Source: Arthrobotrys musiformis (Eukaryota > Ascomycota > Orbiliomycetes > Orbiliales > Orbiliaceae). From it: a stretch of DNA of 64,000 nt. The DNA lies in the NCBI GenBank assembly GCA_036971715.1, contig JAVHJL010000005.1, positions 2,294,001 through 2,358,000 of the forward strand. The letters run 5' to 3'. The notes below the pieces were generated by a model. The model did no database searches and was not told the DNA's origin. It worked only from the letters and a program-made list of their open reading frames with translations. The position numbers and the translations under genes were made by a program. Shown piece by piece: positions 38,901 to 49,616 of the stretch; the stretch's first letter is position 1, and each line of letters opens with the position of its first letter.

Positions 38901-39773
38901 GAGGCAGAAAGGCGTGCCGAGGAACGACGACGACATAGGGACGAAGAAAGAAGCCGCCCTGCTCCGCCACCGCCAGTTCAACCAGAAGCTCCCAAGGAGG
39001 AATTCAGAGCCACCAGAGTGCCGGTGGTTGCAGGAGCTGGTGGTTGGAGAGAACGTTTGGCTGCCAAACAGGCCGCCGAAGCTGCTGGTGCTGCAGGGAG
39101 TGGCGCAGCTCCTGCTGGCGCCAATGGTGACAGTGCTCCCTCTGCGACTACTCCTAGTGAACCAATTCCTGCTCCCACGGAAGAAAGGAAGCCGGGTGCG
39201 TACCGCCCGGGCGCTTTCCGCAAGCAAGGTATCAGCGAGAACACCATGTCGACCGAAGAAGCGGCCCGTGTCCCCCGTGAGGAACGCGAGCCCCGCGAGA
39301 AACGTGAACCTCGTGAAGAACGAGAGGGAGAAGCAGCTAGCGGCCAACAAGGTCGTGCTGGCAATTGGGGCGGACGAGCCCCGCGTGCTGAAGGTGAAGG
39401 TGGCGAAAGGAAATATCAAGCTCGTGGGCCACGCGAGGGCGGCGAAGGCGGCGAACAAAAATGGCAACCTCGTCAGCAGCGCGAGGGCGGCGAAGGCGGC
39501 GAACAGAAGTGGCAACCCCGTCGACGGGAGGGCGGCGAAGGGCAAGATGGAGAGCGACGTGAACGACGTGATGGAGAGAATAATGACGGGAAGTACCGCC
39601 CAGGCGCTTACAAACGTGGCGGTGGTAACATGGGTGAGCGTACCGGAAGCGGACGTGGTGATGGCCGAAGTGGCAGTGGACGCGGAGGTGGGGAAATGGG
39701 TAGCCGAAGCGACAGCCGTCGCGGGGCTGAGAAACCTGCTGGTGAGCGTGCCACTGGCAGCAGCTGGAGGTGA
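35977..39773 (+). CDS. TIF32: Translation initiation factor eIF3 subunit A, 1183 aa
   Basis: Four exons: 35977-36018, 36138-36362, 36427-38795 and 38858-39773. The start MPPVPHAKPENVLKRAQELI matches the usual eIF3a N-terminus. eIF3a scaffolds the eIF3 complex on the 40S subunit and supports mRNA recruitment and scanning. The N-terminal helical repeats and PCI domain occupy about residues 1-510 (winged-helix part around KGDLAIRIDHATGSLTF). A long charged coiled coil follows (about 560-860, rich in EERRK/REEEE). The C-terminus (about 870-1183) has AGAGGWRERLAAK, GAYRPGAFRK and a Gly/Arg/Glu tail with a tandem REGGEGGEQKWQPR repeat. The third intron (38796-38857, 62 nt, GTATGT to TTTAG) must be removed to reach the normal C-terminus. 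If it is retained the frame stays open to 40005 with an unrelated tail. Very confident. Confidence 0.97.
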
Positions 39774-40796
39774 TTTCCTTTCTTCGATTGTCTTTATCGG
39801 GCCGAGGATCCAGGCTTCTTTTCGGCCGGGACTTCAGACTCCCTGGTGCGGCGTATATTCTTTCTTCTCTTCTTTCATATTCATGCTTGTTTCACATGTG
39901 GCCTCTATACTCTTCCCTCCAAGTCCCTGCAGCAGACCAGGTCGCTCCTTTGGCCTACCCCTACGTGAGCAGGTACCATTCCCACACCCTCTATTCCTCC
40001 TTTGACATACATATCTAAAGCCACATGTATTGATACAAGCATCTGTTTTTTACACTCTGGTTCGCTTTATGTTTTTAATCCGCATTTCATCTTCGTTAGC
40101 CCTCCTCCAGGCTCTACCTGTTTCGCTTCTTTACTTTGTCCTGGAGTTTCCTTTTTTTCCTTCTCTGTTCATGTTATGATCTATGAATAGCTTCACGGCA
40201 TGGTCTGTGGGGCATCGACGAACAAAAGCTCTGAATGCATCATGTATGGTCAATAAAAGTGGATGGAAGGTGAATGAAATGCATTATATACACAAACTGT
40301 TGTCTCGAACCAGACCCACAAACTGTTGGCTATAATCCAGCCTAGCTAGGCAAATGTCGTAGATTACGGGGAAACCTGCAGTACTGGTGCTATATATATG
40401 TAGCGTGGGGGCGGGAAGCTGCATTCGCTGTAGTACGTGCAGGCCTGACCCCGCGCTGTAAGCCTCTACTAGAAGGTAGCGCCTGTACGTAGCCGTTAGC
40501 CACTGGAGTATATAAGACGAGTCACAATGCCATTGTATTGGATTCTCTTTTGTCTATCCATCATACCACCAACCGTCGACCTTTTTTCCCACTGTTTCAT
40601 CGTATATAAGAGGTAAGTACTAAGTATATTATATCCCTCCTTCAAGCTTCGGGCGTTGCTTTGTGGTGTTTCATTCTGCACGCTAACGCTTGCTTCTTTC
40701 GGGCGAATTCCAGCTCACCCAAACGCAGCGCGAGCGAGCTTGATAGTTTTTGATCCTCCCTGGCCCCGGCCAACCCAAAACCAACTTTTAGCTTTC
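39774..40796 (+). promoter_or_regulatory. eIF3a 3' region and NCBP3 promoter with leader intron
   Basis: The left part is T-rich 3' untranslated sequence of eIF3a. Two TATA-like boxes (TATATAA at 40509-40515 and 40603-40609) lie upstream of the next gene. A likely leader intron spans about 40613-40713: GTAAGT donor, GCTAAC near 40682 and TTCCAG acceptor. After its removal the first ATG is at 40797. Confidence 0.5.
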
Positions 40797-42625
40797 ATGT
40801 TCGCCATTTCCTTCGACACCTCGTCTTCAACCTATCGCCCTTCGTATAGTACGCATTCGCCCGCGTCTCCACCGTCTTCATTATTGTCGAGAATACGGAC
40901 TCCGCGATCGCTTCCGTTACATAGTCCCCGAAATTGGTCGGGAGGATCCTCAATTGATATGTCTGTTCAGCAGCCATTCGGTGCTGGCGGCGGGGTTCAC
41001 GCTGGTGGTGCGCCGCCGACGGAGTATGTTAGTATTAGCTTGGATACTGAGATGTTGGATGAAGATGAGGTTATGGCTATGGGAGAGGTATGGTTTTTTC
41101 TTCTCTCCTTTATTTACTGCTTTACGAGATAAAGTGCGGTGATGGAGTCGCGGTTTTTCTCTCTTTCTCTACTGGGTCGCCAGGTTTGGTGGTCACGTCG
41201 AGTAGGCGAGAGGAAGAAGAAGGGAGGGCTAGAGCTCAGCTAACAACAACTATGGGATTTAGACATCGGAACCAGTGGATTTTACGTTAGAAACACCAAT
41301 CGATGCTCAGCAACCGGTGCCTGATAATGTCGTCTCGAATAAAGTCCACCTCAGGGGCCTGGACAGCATGTCCTCGGATGAGGTTAAAACCTGGATTGCG
41401 GGCCACTTCCCCGAACCGACTGTAGAAAAGTTGGAGTGGATTGACGATACGAGTTTGAATTTGGTGTATAGTGATGAGGAAACGGCTTTGGCGGCGTTGA
41501 ATGCGCTGAGTACGGATATCGGACGGCGTTCGAGGCCGTGGGAGTTGAGGGAAGCGAAGAGTAGTGATGCTTTTCCGTTGGCGAGGTTGGATATTAGGTT
41601 GGCTTTTGTGACGGATAAGAAGGAGGTTTGTGGATTTCTTTTGTCTTCATTTTTTTCTTTCGGTGCTCGGTGGTGTGTGTGGAAGGGGCTAATTATGAGG
41701 GTTCACCTGGGATGATTAGAAAGGAGCACGCGAACGAAGTCGATACTACTTGTTTCACCCAGAGGAGGACAGAGTTGAGCAGCAGGAGAAGAGGAAAAGG
41801 GAACAAGAAAAGGAGCGACGGGAACGGAGAGAGTACAGAAAGAGAGACTACGATGAAAGGTATCGATCCAGATCGCGCGGAGAAGACCGCGAATGGGACG
41901 ATAGAAAGCGGAGTCGCTCGAGGTACGACGAAGAGGATGGCCGTCGCCGAGAGCCATTGGAGTTATTTCCGAGCGGAGGGGCGGTGGAAAGACGTGGTGG
42001 TAGACGGTCACGGTCACGATCTCCGGTTGAACTGTTCCCCGCGAAGACGAAGAATGCTAGTGTCGAGCTCTTCCCGGAGGCTGCAAAGAACGATGGCATC
42101 GAACTGTTCCCGGACAAGGTCAAAAACGCGAATGTTGAGCTGTTCCCTGGGAGGGATGAGAATTCCGGGAGGGGAAGGGAAGGTACCCCAAGCGGGCATA
42201 GGGGTGATACGCCGCCTAGGACATTATTTTCCATCGATGACCCGGTGGAGATGCCTAAGAGAGGACAAAGCCCGCAAAGGCAGAGAAGGGAGAGGGAAAG
42301 ACCGAGAGATACCGGACGATCAATCGAGTTATTCCCTGAAAAAACGGACAGGCCAAGGTCTTTAGCGGACCGAATGGACAACCCCAGGGGCCCTACAAGG
42401 TCTTCAAAGCATGATGATATGGATATGGGCGATTCCGGGCTGTCAATTCGCGGTGCCGCTGGAGGAATCAACATTCGCGGCGCGGCGAGAGGCGGTGGAC
42501 ATTCGAATGCTGGGATCGAATTGCTCCCAGACAAGGCATCGAACAGTTTATTCAATCGAATCAGCGAGCCCACGGGTGGCAGGAGGAACGCAAGGAGGCA
42601 GAAAGCAGAAGATATGTTTGGTTAA
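40797..42625 (+). CDS. NCBP3-type nuclear cap-binding protein with ELFP repeats, 519 aa
   Basis: Three exons: 40797-41087, 41263-41625 and 41720-42625. The middle exon encodes an RRM-like fold with HLRGLDSMSSDEVKTWI and the WLDD-type motif, here WIDD (residues 156-159). Across the last intron the sequence runs VTDKKE/KGARERSRYYL, matching the conserved DKKE-GA-RSRYY block of NCBP3. This family binds capped RNA with NCBP1 and links to mRNA export and the exosome. The C-terminal half (from about 240) is a charged RS/RE region followed by seven repeats of (I/V/L)EL(F/L)P between about residues 299 and 490, several followed by a residue and Lys. The first ATG after the probable leader intron is used; the ATG at 40959 (MSVQQPFG) is an alternative giving a protein 54 residues shorter. 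The second donor is an unusual GTTTGT. Confidence 0.85.
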
Positions 42626-43589
42626 GCTCAGCACGATATATCTTCTGCGGAGCCAAGCTAGCCCTAGTCCCTCCGATTTGTTTGGCTTGAATAACACTAT
42701 TTCTTGGATATCGTTACTGGGAGGGGATTATTCTGGTCAATTATGACACGGCTACAGTTGATTTTGTATGAAAGGGGGACTTTATTTTCTCTTCTCTATT
42801 GCTCTTTACCTTCCCCCCCTTTCTTTCTTTCCGTTTCATACATCTTTTGATATCTTATGAGGACGCCTGACGGCGGAGTTTGAAGGGAATCGGTCTCAGC
42901 TCGTGATCATGGGTGCTACTAGCAACTCTGGTAAATCAACTACCTCGCGGTCTCCTCGATAGTACTTTCTTTTGCATGCGCGCAGGTGCATTTCGGGCCT
43001 ATCTGTGATTATATATGCCATTATGTATACTAAGATACCACGCTGAGGCAATCTCAGGTTCAAAGAAGCATTCCGAGGGAGTCATTCCTCCTAGTTCCAA
43101 ACTCGTACTTGTTGACACCGTAGTTTTATATCGTGACACACCACACGCTGCCTTACGTAGTTTGTGTTGGCTGGGGATGATGTTGTTTATGTGGCTCCAA
43201 CTGCGCCGAAGAATAGCTACCTCTCCCCACCAAGCTGCCCACCAGAACACCGCCCCGAAGACGAAGACCATTTGTACCAGTACTTCGAGCTTGAACTGCA
43301 GGTATTTGGACCGAGCAGTGGTGTTTTCTGTCTATTTCCAGGGAATTTAAAAAGTGGTTCGGCATTTTATTATATTGTGGACAGAGACGCTCCAAAATTT
43401 TGACGTCTTCCATTGACCTCATATCAAGGCAAAGTCAAGCTTCCAACACTCACCCCACCGACTCTCTCTCCCTCTCTTATCCCTCGTTCCACCACCATTG
43501 CCACGCCCTCGACAACCACCAACAACATCGTCTCCCAATCATCGCATACTCGGCAATCGCATCGTCGATAAGCTTCGGATAGGACCAGG
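42626..43589. other. Intergenic, NCBP3 gene to SEC23
   Basis: The right end (about 43440-43560) is CT-rich, typical of a fungal leader for SEC23. The stretch at about 43060-43300 on + looks partly coding (SSKLVLVDT, then AGDDVVYVAPTAPKNSYLSPP in another frame) and could be joined by a roughly 41-nt GTAGTT...CGTAG intron, but I cannot define a start. I leave it unannotated as a gene. Confidence 0.45.
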
Positions 43590-46355
43590 ATGGATATCGA
43601 AGCTATCAAGGAGGCCTGGGCGCAGCAGGAAGAGCAGGATGGTGCTCGCTTAAGGTGTGTCTGTCTCCTGCGTGGTCTATCTTAAACCGTCTATGGGATG
43701 GCCTATATTTGCATCTTCAAAACTACGGTCCAGCTAACATTATCGTTCCTATCCTACTAGTTGGAACATCTTCCCAGGATCCCGACTTGAGGCTAGCAGA
43801 CTTGTTGTGCCCATCGGTGTCCTCTACACTCCCTTGAAAGAGAAAGCAGATCAGAACTACATCGTCCACTATGAGCCTGTCACATGCAGAACCCCATGTC
43901 GAGGTGTTCTTAACCCCTACTGGTAAGCCATCGCCCGATTCCTTGTCCATACTTTTAGCCTGGAGCTAGCATAGCTGATTATATGTCTTATCGTCTAGCC
44001 AAGTCGACACACGCGCGAAGCTTTGGATATGCCCGTTCTGTCTCAGTCGCAACCAGTTCCCACCTCACTACAAGGACATCTCCAATAACTCATACCCTCC
44101 CGAACTCCTTCCTCAATTCTCCACTATCGAATATGCCCTCGCAAGACCGGCTCCGGCCCCACCAATCTTCTTGTTTGTGGTCGATACCTGCCAGGAGGAA
44201 GATAGCTTGAAGGCACTCAAGGACTCCATCATTGTCAGCTTGAGCATGTTGCCACCTACTGCTCTCGTTGGCTTGATCACATACGGAACAATGGTATGAG
44301 TTTTTCGAAGCCAGTATGGATTGTTTTTCGAAAACTGGGATTCTAATATGGTTTCAAATAGGCACAAGTTCACGAGCTTGGATATAACGAATGCCCTAAA
44401 TCCTATGTCTTCAGAGGAACCAAGGAATACTCCGCTAAAACTGTGCAAGAAATGCTCGGAATTATCAATCCCGGTCTTCGACCACAGGCGCCACTGCCAC
44501 AAGGCCAACGCCCACCACCTCAGATGGGTGCTGGAGCTCGCTTCTTACTCCCCGTCGCGGCCTGTGAATTCCAGCTTACCAACGTTCTCGAGCAACTCCA
44601 GAAGGACCCCTGGTCTGTCGCTAATGATAAACGTCCGCTAAGATGTACTGGTGTTGCCTTGAGCGTCGCTGTTGGATTGTTGGAGTCATCTTTTGCCAAT
44701 ACTGGAGCGAGAATCATGTTGTTTTCCGGCGGTCCTGGAACTGAAGGACCCGGTATGGTCGTCGGACCTGAACTGAGGGAGCCCATTAGATCCCACCACG
44801 ACATCGAACGGGACAACATCAAGTACTATAAGAAGGCAATGAAGGTATGTCAAAAATGGATTGTCTAGGGCCAAGGACATCAACTAATAACTTTATAGTT
44901 TTATGACGGCCTCGCGAAACGAACTGCGCACAATGGCCACATCATTGATATATTTGCTGGCTGTCTCGATCAGGTCGGGTTATTGGAGATGAAGGGTCTT
45001 TCAAATTTCACCGGAGGACACATGATCTTGACAGACAGCTTTAAATCTTCGATGTTCAAGCAGAGTTTCATTAAGGTCTTCGACAAGGATGCCAACGAGA
45101 ATTTGCAGATGGGCTTCAATGCTTCTCTCGAAGTTCTCACCACAAAGGAGCTCAAAATCACTGGCTTGATCGGTCATGCCATCTCCCTCAACAAGAAGTC
45201 TAGCTCCGTTGGCGAGACTGAGTGCGGTATTGGAAATACATGCTCGTGGAAATTGTGTGGTATTACGCCTACTTCTACCGTTGCCACATATTTTGAGGTC
45301 GCGGGTCAAGCTGGCCCACCAGCCCACCAACAGGTTCCACAGAAAGGATTGATTCAGTTCCTAACTTACTACCAACATTCTTCGGGTCAATACCACCTTC
45401 GTGTTACAACTATCGCCAGGGATGTCAGCGCTCCAACTGGCGACCCGGCCGCCATTGGCCATTCCTTCGACCAAGAAACCGCCGCTGTCCTTATGGCAAG
45501 AATAGCTGTCTTCAAGGCCGAAGTTGATGATGGCCCTGATGTCTTACGCTGGGTTGATCGAATGCTCATCAGGCTGTGCTCACGATTTGCGGAGTACCGA
45601 AAAGATGACCCGACTTCCTTCCGTCTCGAGAAGAACTTCTCGCTTTACCCACAATTCATGTTCCATCTCCGTCGTAGTCAGTTCTTGCAAGTTTTCAACA
45701 ACTCGCCTGACGAGACTGCGTTCTACAGACATATTTTGAATAGAGAGGATTGCAGCAACTCGCTTGTGATGATTCAGCCGACTTTGGATACGTACACTTT
45801 CGACCAGCCGTCACAGCCTGTTCTGCTTGACTCTACTAGCATACAAAATACCCACATTCTTTTGTTGGACACTTTCTTCCATATTTTGATCTTCCACGGT
45901 GAGACCATTGCCGAGTGGAGGAAAGCAGGGTACCAAGACCAGGAGGGATACGAAAACTTCAAGGAGTTACTACAGCAACCGAAGGACGATGCTCGTGTAA
46001 GTTTTCCCACTAGGAAGAGCTAATACATTGATTCTAGAGGTGAGTTACTGAATGGGATATTCTGCGAGATAGGAACTCATCCAAGACCGTTTCCCTCTCC
46101 CACGTTTCATTGTCTGTGATGCTGGTGGGTCTCAGGCTCGTTTCTTACTGAGCAAGTTGAATCCATCGACGACGCACACAACTGGAGCATATGGTGGTGG
46201 TACACAAAGCGCACAAACAATCTTCACCGATGATGTATCACTACAAACATTCATGGAGCATTTGATGAAGTAAGTCCAAACAGCTCACTATTTTTTTTAT
46301 GAATGGGAAGGTGCTAATATATTTCTCTAGACTGGCTGTCACCGGTACGAATTGA
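43590..46355 (+). CDS. SEC23: COPII coat GTPase-activating protein Sec23, 774 aa
   Basis: Seven exons: 43590-43654, 43761-43922, 43999-44293, 44362-44844, 44899-45996, 46073-46269 and 46331-46355. Sec23 pairs with Sec24 in the inner COPII coat and is the GTPase activator for Sar1 at ER exit sites. Order of domains: N-terminal beta-barrel start, zinc finger (CRTPC at about 64-68 with WICPFC at about 85-90), trunk of vWA type (FLFVVDTCQEEDSLKALKDS; later RIMLFSGGPGTEGPGMV), second beta-barrel portion, helical domain (ETAAVLMARIAVFKAE, WVDRMLIRLCSRFAEYRKDD) and C-terminal gelsolin domain (ILLLDTFFHILIFHGETIAEW; RFPLPRFIVCDAGGSQARFLLSKLNPS). The last exon is only 25 nt and gives the usual LAVTGTN ending. 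Length is normal. All joins keep frame. Confidence 0.97.
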
Positions 46356-47681
46356 ACGCATTCGGACACTTTGGCATACGTGTAGTCTTTTTGAGCTAAC
46401 CTTAATTTTGCTTCCTTTTTCTCTTTTCGTTGGTTTAAGAAAAGGCGTGAATCAGTGAATAAGCTGTCTTTTAGTAATTTTCCCCTCCAGAACCGCCACC
46501 GCCGACCTTTCCGGACTCTATATACCCGAACTCGGACTCTGACTTGGACCTGGACTTGGATTTCGGATTGGGTGTTAGATTCAAACCAGAAGGGTTGGTA
46601 CTCTGGGGGTATCGAGGGGACCCGGTTTTTTTTATTTCTTGGACAAAATTCTTTCAGCCGAGTTTCATTTCATTTTTTTCTTCTGCATTCGTGTGTCTTT
46701 ATATTTTGTCTACAGAAGCTTGTTGAATTTATTAGTAATGGGGAACATTATGATATATCATTTTCCTCCAATATGCGCGTAGGCAAGTTTTTCTACGTAA
46801 CTTTAGCTAATCTCTCATACGGCCGTCGATGAATTGGGATTCTCGAGGATAAGTGTAAAATTATACCAGGTTGGAGGCTGTAGTGTTGGATTTTGTCAAC
46901 AACGCAATATAAGAAATAAAATATATCGTCTAGGACTTGTGTATCGATCTCTATCATCCTGGAACCTAGGGAAATAGCGATTTTTCTACCTGGACTTCAA
47001 TTGGGGCTTTATAGATAGTATCGTAATTTGGGCACTGAGTCATAGATTTGGCTTGGAACGCCAATTTATTTACGAGGCCTAAAGTTTCCTGCGAGATTCG
47101 AAATGTAAAGGGTTGCGGCTCAAACGCTACAATGCAACAGCCTCGTTTCGTCTTGAGGCTGAAAGCACCTGCGTTCGCGCTCGTCCCGCTGGCCAATGCT
47201 GTCGAGCAAGCTACGCCAGATACGGGAAAAGTAGACGAAGACGCCGGGCCGTTTATGTAAAAAAGTTGTATATGGAGGGCTGAATGGTTGGAGGTGGTAT
47301 TTAACGACTGATCCCCCCCTTCCCCTCCCGCTTCTGACTCTCGATGAGCTCGTGGATTGAGGGTTTCGTCTCATGGTTTGGTATTTAGCGAAGATTTACC
47401 GAATTTCATTTTATTTATTTTCCTTACTCTAAAAGGCTAATTTGCTCCGCTCTTCTGGTGTTTGGAATTTTTGCGAGTTGGTGGTCGACATTTGTTTATG
47501 GGAGGTTGGTTTAGCGACGAGGCTACTCGAATCTCTACGCGTGCGCTGCGAAGAGGCGCCTGACGTTTACGGTGCTTAGAACACACCTACAAATTATGGG
47601 AACGTTCGATATAGTCTTTTCTCTCTCTTTATATACAGAGACATACGTATATGGTGTATCCGTCAAGGGAGGAATATCATA
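46356..47681. other. Intergenic, SEC23 to J-domain gene
   Basis: No gene I can assign firmly. On the minus strand one frame is open from about 47365 to 46966 (more than 130 codons) with fairly balanced composition, including KTKRGCCIVAFEPQPFTFRIS. I cannot identify a start or first exon. A plus-strand frame at 47048-47260 overlaps it. Confidence 0.4.
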
Positions 47682-49616
47682 ATGAAGAACCACTACGAAC
47701 TTCTTGGGATTCCAGCGGCGGCAACCCAAGATGAAGTCAAGCAGGCGTATAAAAGGGCAGCCCTGAAAACTCATCCGGACAAAAACAGAGGTTCTGAGCA
47801 TGCGAATGAGGCTTTTAAAGAGGTAGGGTTCCCAGTCTTTATCTATTTTTTTTTTTTTCAAAAAACCCCTTTTAGCCATTCTGTTCCGAAGGAGGTTTTG
47901 TGTACAGATTTTGTAATGGATATAGTTTGACTAACGTATCTTTGCAAATGACAGGTCCAAGCGGCGTATGAATGTCTCTCAGACCCTACAAAGCGGACAG
48001 AATACGACCGGATACATAAACCAGCCCCGCCGCCGCCTCCAAGTAAACCTCAAGCTCCTCCTGCTAGAAATACGCCTGCGGGCAATAACCCTGATGGCAA
48101 TCCATCCGCTGGTGGTCCATCCAGTAGCAGGCCTTCTGCTACCAATAATTCGAACGGCACGAGCGGTACTTCTAGTAGTAAGCCTTCTGCTACCAATAAT
48201 CCGAATTCGAAGAGCACGGGTAGTGCTTCTAGCAGTAAGCCTTCTGCTACTGGCAACACCCCCACTGGCGGTCCCTCTGCCAGTAAGCCCTCCACTGGGA
48301 ATACTTCTCGCGGCAAGCCCTTTAGCTTCGCTGGCAGCGCTCCCAGAAGCAAGCCCTCTACAACTAGTAACGCATCCGCTAGCGGTCCGTCTACTAGTAG
48401 ACAGTTTACTGGAAATAATCCGAGCAGCAAGCCTTTTACTAGTAGTAACCCTTTCAGTGGTAGCCCGCCTACTGGGAAGCAGTATACTGGAAATAATCCG
48501 AGTAGTAAGCCTTCTACTACTACGGATCCCCCTGATGGTCGCCCACCTCCTAGCAGGCCGTTTGCCAGGAATAGTTATACCAGGGAGCATAATACTGCCC
48601 GCCGGTGGGCTTGGGAGTATCCTAAGAGGAATGCTTCTGGCGGTACTTCCTATAGCAAACCCTCTACTAGCAACGCTTCTGGCGGCAAGCCATCTACGAC
48701 CAGTAATCCGTACCCTAGCTTTAGTAAACATTATACCGGCAGGACCTCCGCTGGCACCAGTGGTAATTACAGCGAAAAGCCTTCCACTGACGGCGAACCT
48801 CCCGATAGCGATCCATTCGCGCCCCATGATGGCCCGCGGGCTGGGAAACCATTTGCTGGCAATCCATATGGTAGGAAACAACAGTCAACTGACAACCCAC
48901 CTCCATCGCCGGGACCGGGTGATACGCCAAAACCCTCTCCTCCCCAGAAGCCATTTGTGCCCTCTGGCGGCCCGTACGCTCGGAAACACCCTTATAACAG
49001 TTCATATAGCTATATATATCATGATCATGGGAAACAGTCAACTAGAAACCCGCCCCCACCGCGGAGACCGGGTGATACGCCAGAACCCTCACCTCCCCAG
49101 AACCCACTCTCTTCTGAAGACGAAATACCAGATCGTGCCCCGAACGACTCTACAAATCGCCCCACACCGGAAGATATTCGACAAGCCGCACTCGCGGAAA
49201 AATGGAAGGATCACAATCTTCAAAGGCCCATCATGGAAAAAAATAAGATGCTATACCAAGCTTCGCAGCGGAAAATAGAGGATCTGGAGATTGAAATTAG
49301 CAACATTCGGAAAGAGATGGAAGAGAGGGAGCGGGAATTTAAACAAAGGTGTAAGCCGGTTTGGGTTGGACTGCGGCGGCACGTATATGTCCCGCCAAAA
49401 GAAGAGCTTGAAAAACACAAAAAAATGGATCGTGAGAGTGAGGATAGAATATTCCATCTTGATACCTGTCTTGAAGAAGAGGAGATTGAATTGGATAAGA
49501 TAGGAAGTTATCGGCAGCAATGGGTGGCATGGGGTAGGCAGGAAGCTATCAGGAAACGGGAGCTCTCGAGCCCCAGGTATATGTACAGAGACAGGAGGCG
49601 TAGGGGCAGTACTTAA
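47682..49616 (+). CDS. J-domain (DnaJ/Hsp40, type III) protein with low-complexity linker, 600 aa
   Basis: Two exons: 47682-47822 and 47955-49616, intron GTAGGG to GACAG. The intron interrupts the J domain, and splicing restores it (about residues 2-68: YELLGIPAAATQDEVKQAYK, HPD at 31-33, FKEVQAAYECLSDPTKRTEYD). There is no G/F region or zinc finger of canonical type I/II proteins, so it is a type III J-protein that would recruit and stimulate an Hsp70. Next comes a very long Ser/Pro/Thr/Asn/Gly linker (about 70-440) built of imperfect units such as SSSKPSATNN, TGNNPSSKP and SNASGGKPST. The C-terminus (about 440-600) is charged and helical, probably coiled coil (QASQRKIEDLEIEISNIRKE). No signal peptide is visible. 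Client and location are unknown. Confidence 0.88.

Noticed and set aside
38631..39545. 304-codon antisense frame in eIF3a
   Set aside because: A shadow of Glu/Arg-rich codons on the opposite strand; Leu/Phe/Ser-rich without features.
36427..40005. Single 1192-codon frame as the eIF3a gene
   Set aside because: It begins at exon 3, reads through a clear intron (38796-38857) and ends in the wrong frame; the spliced four-exon model matches eIF3a at both ends.
41628..42365. 245-codon plus-strand frame
   Set aside because: It starts inside an intron of the NCBP3-type gene and is the shifted reading of its RS/RE-rich exon.
47968..49278. 436-codon plus-strand frame in the J-domain gene
   Set aside because: The frame with the J domain and C-terminal coiled coil is the true one; this is the shifted reading of the repeat linker.
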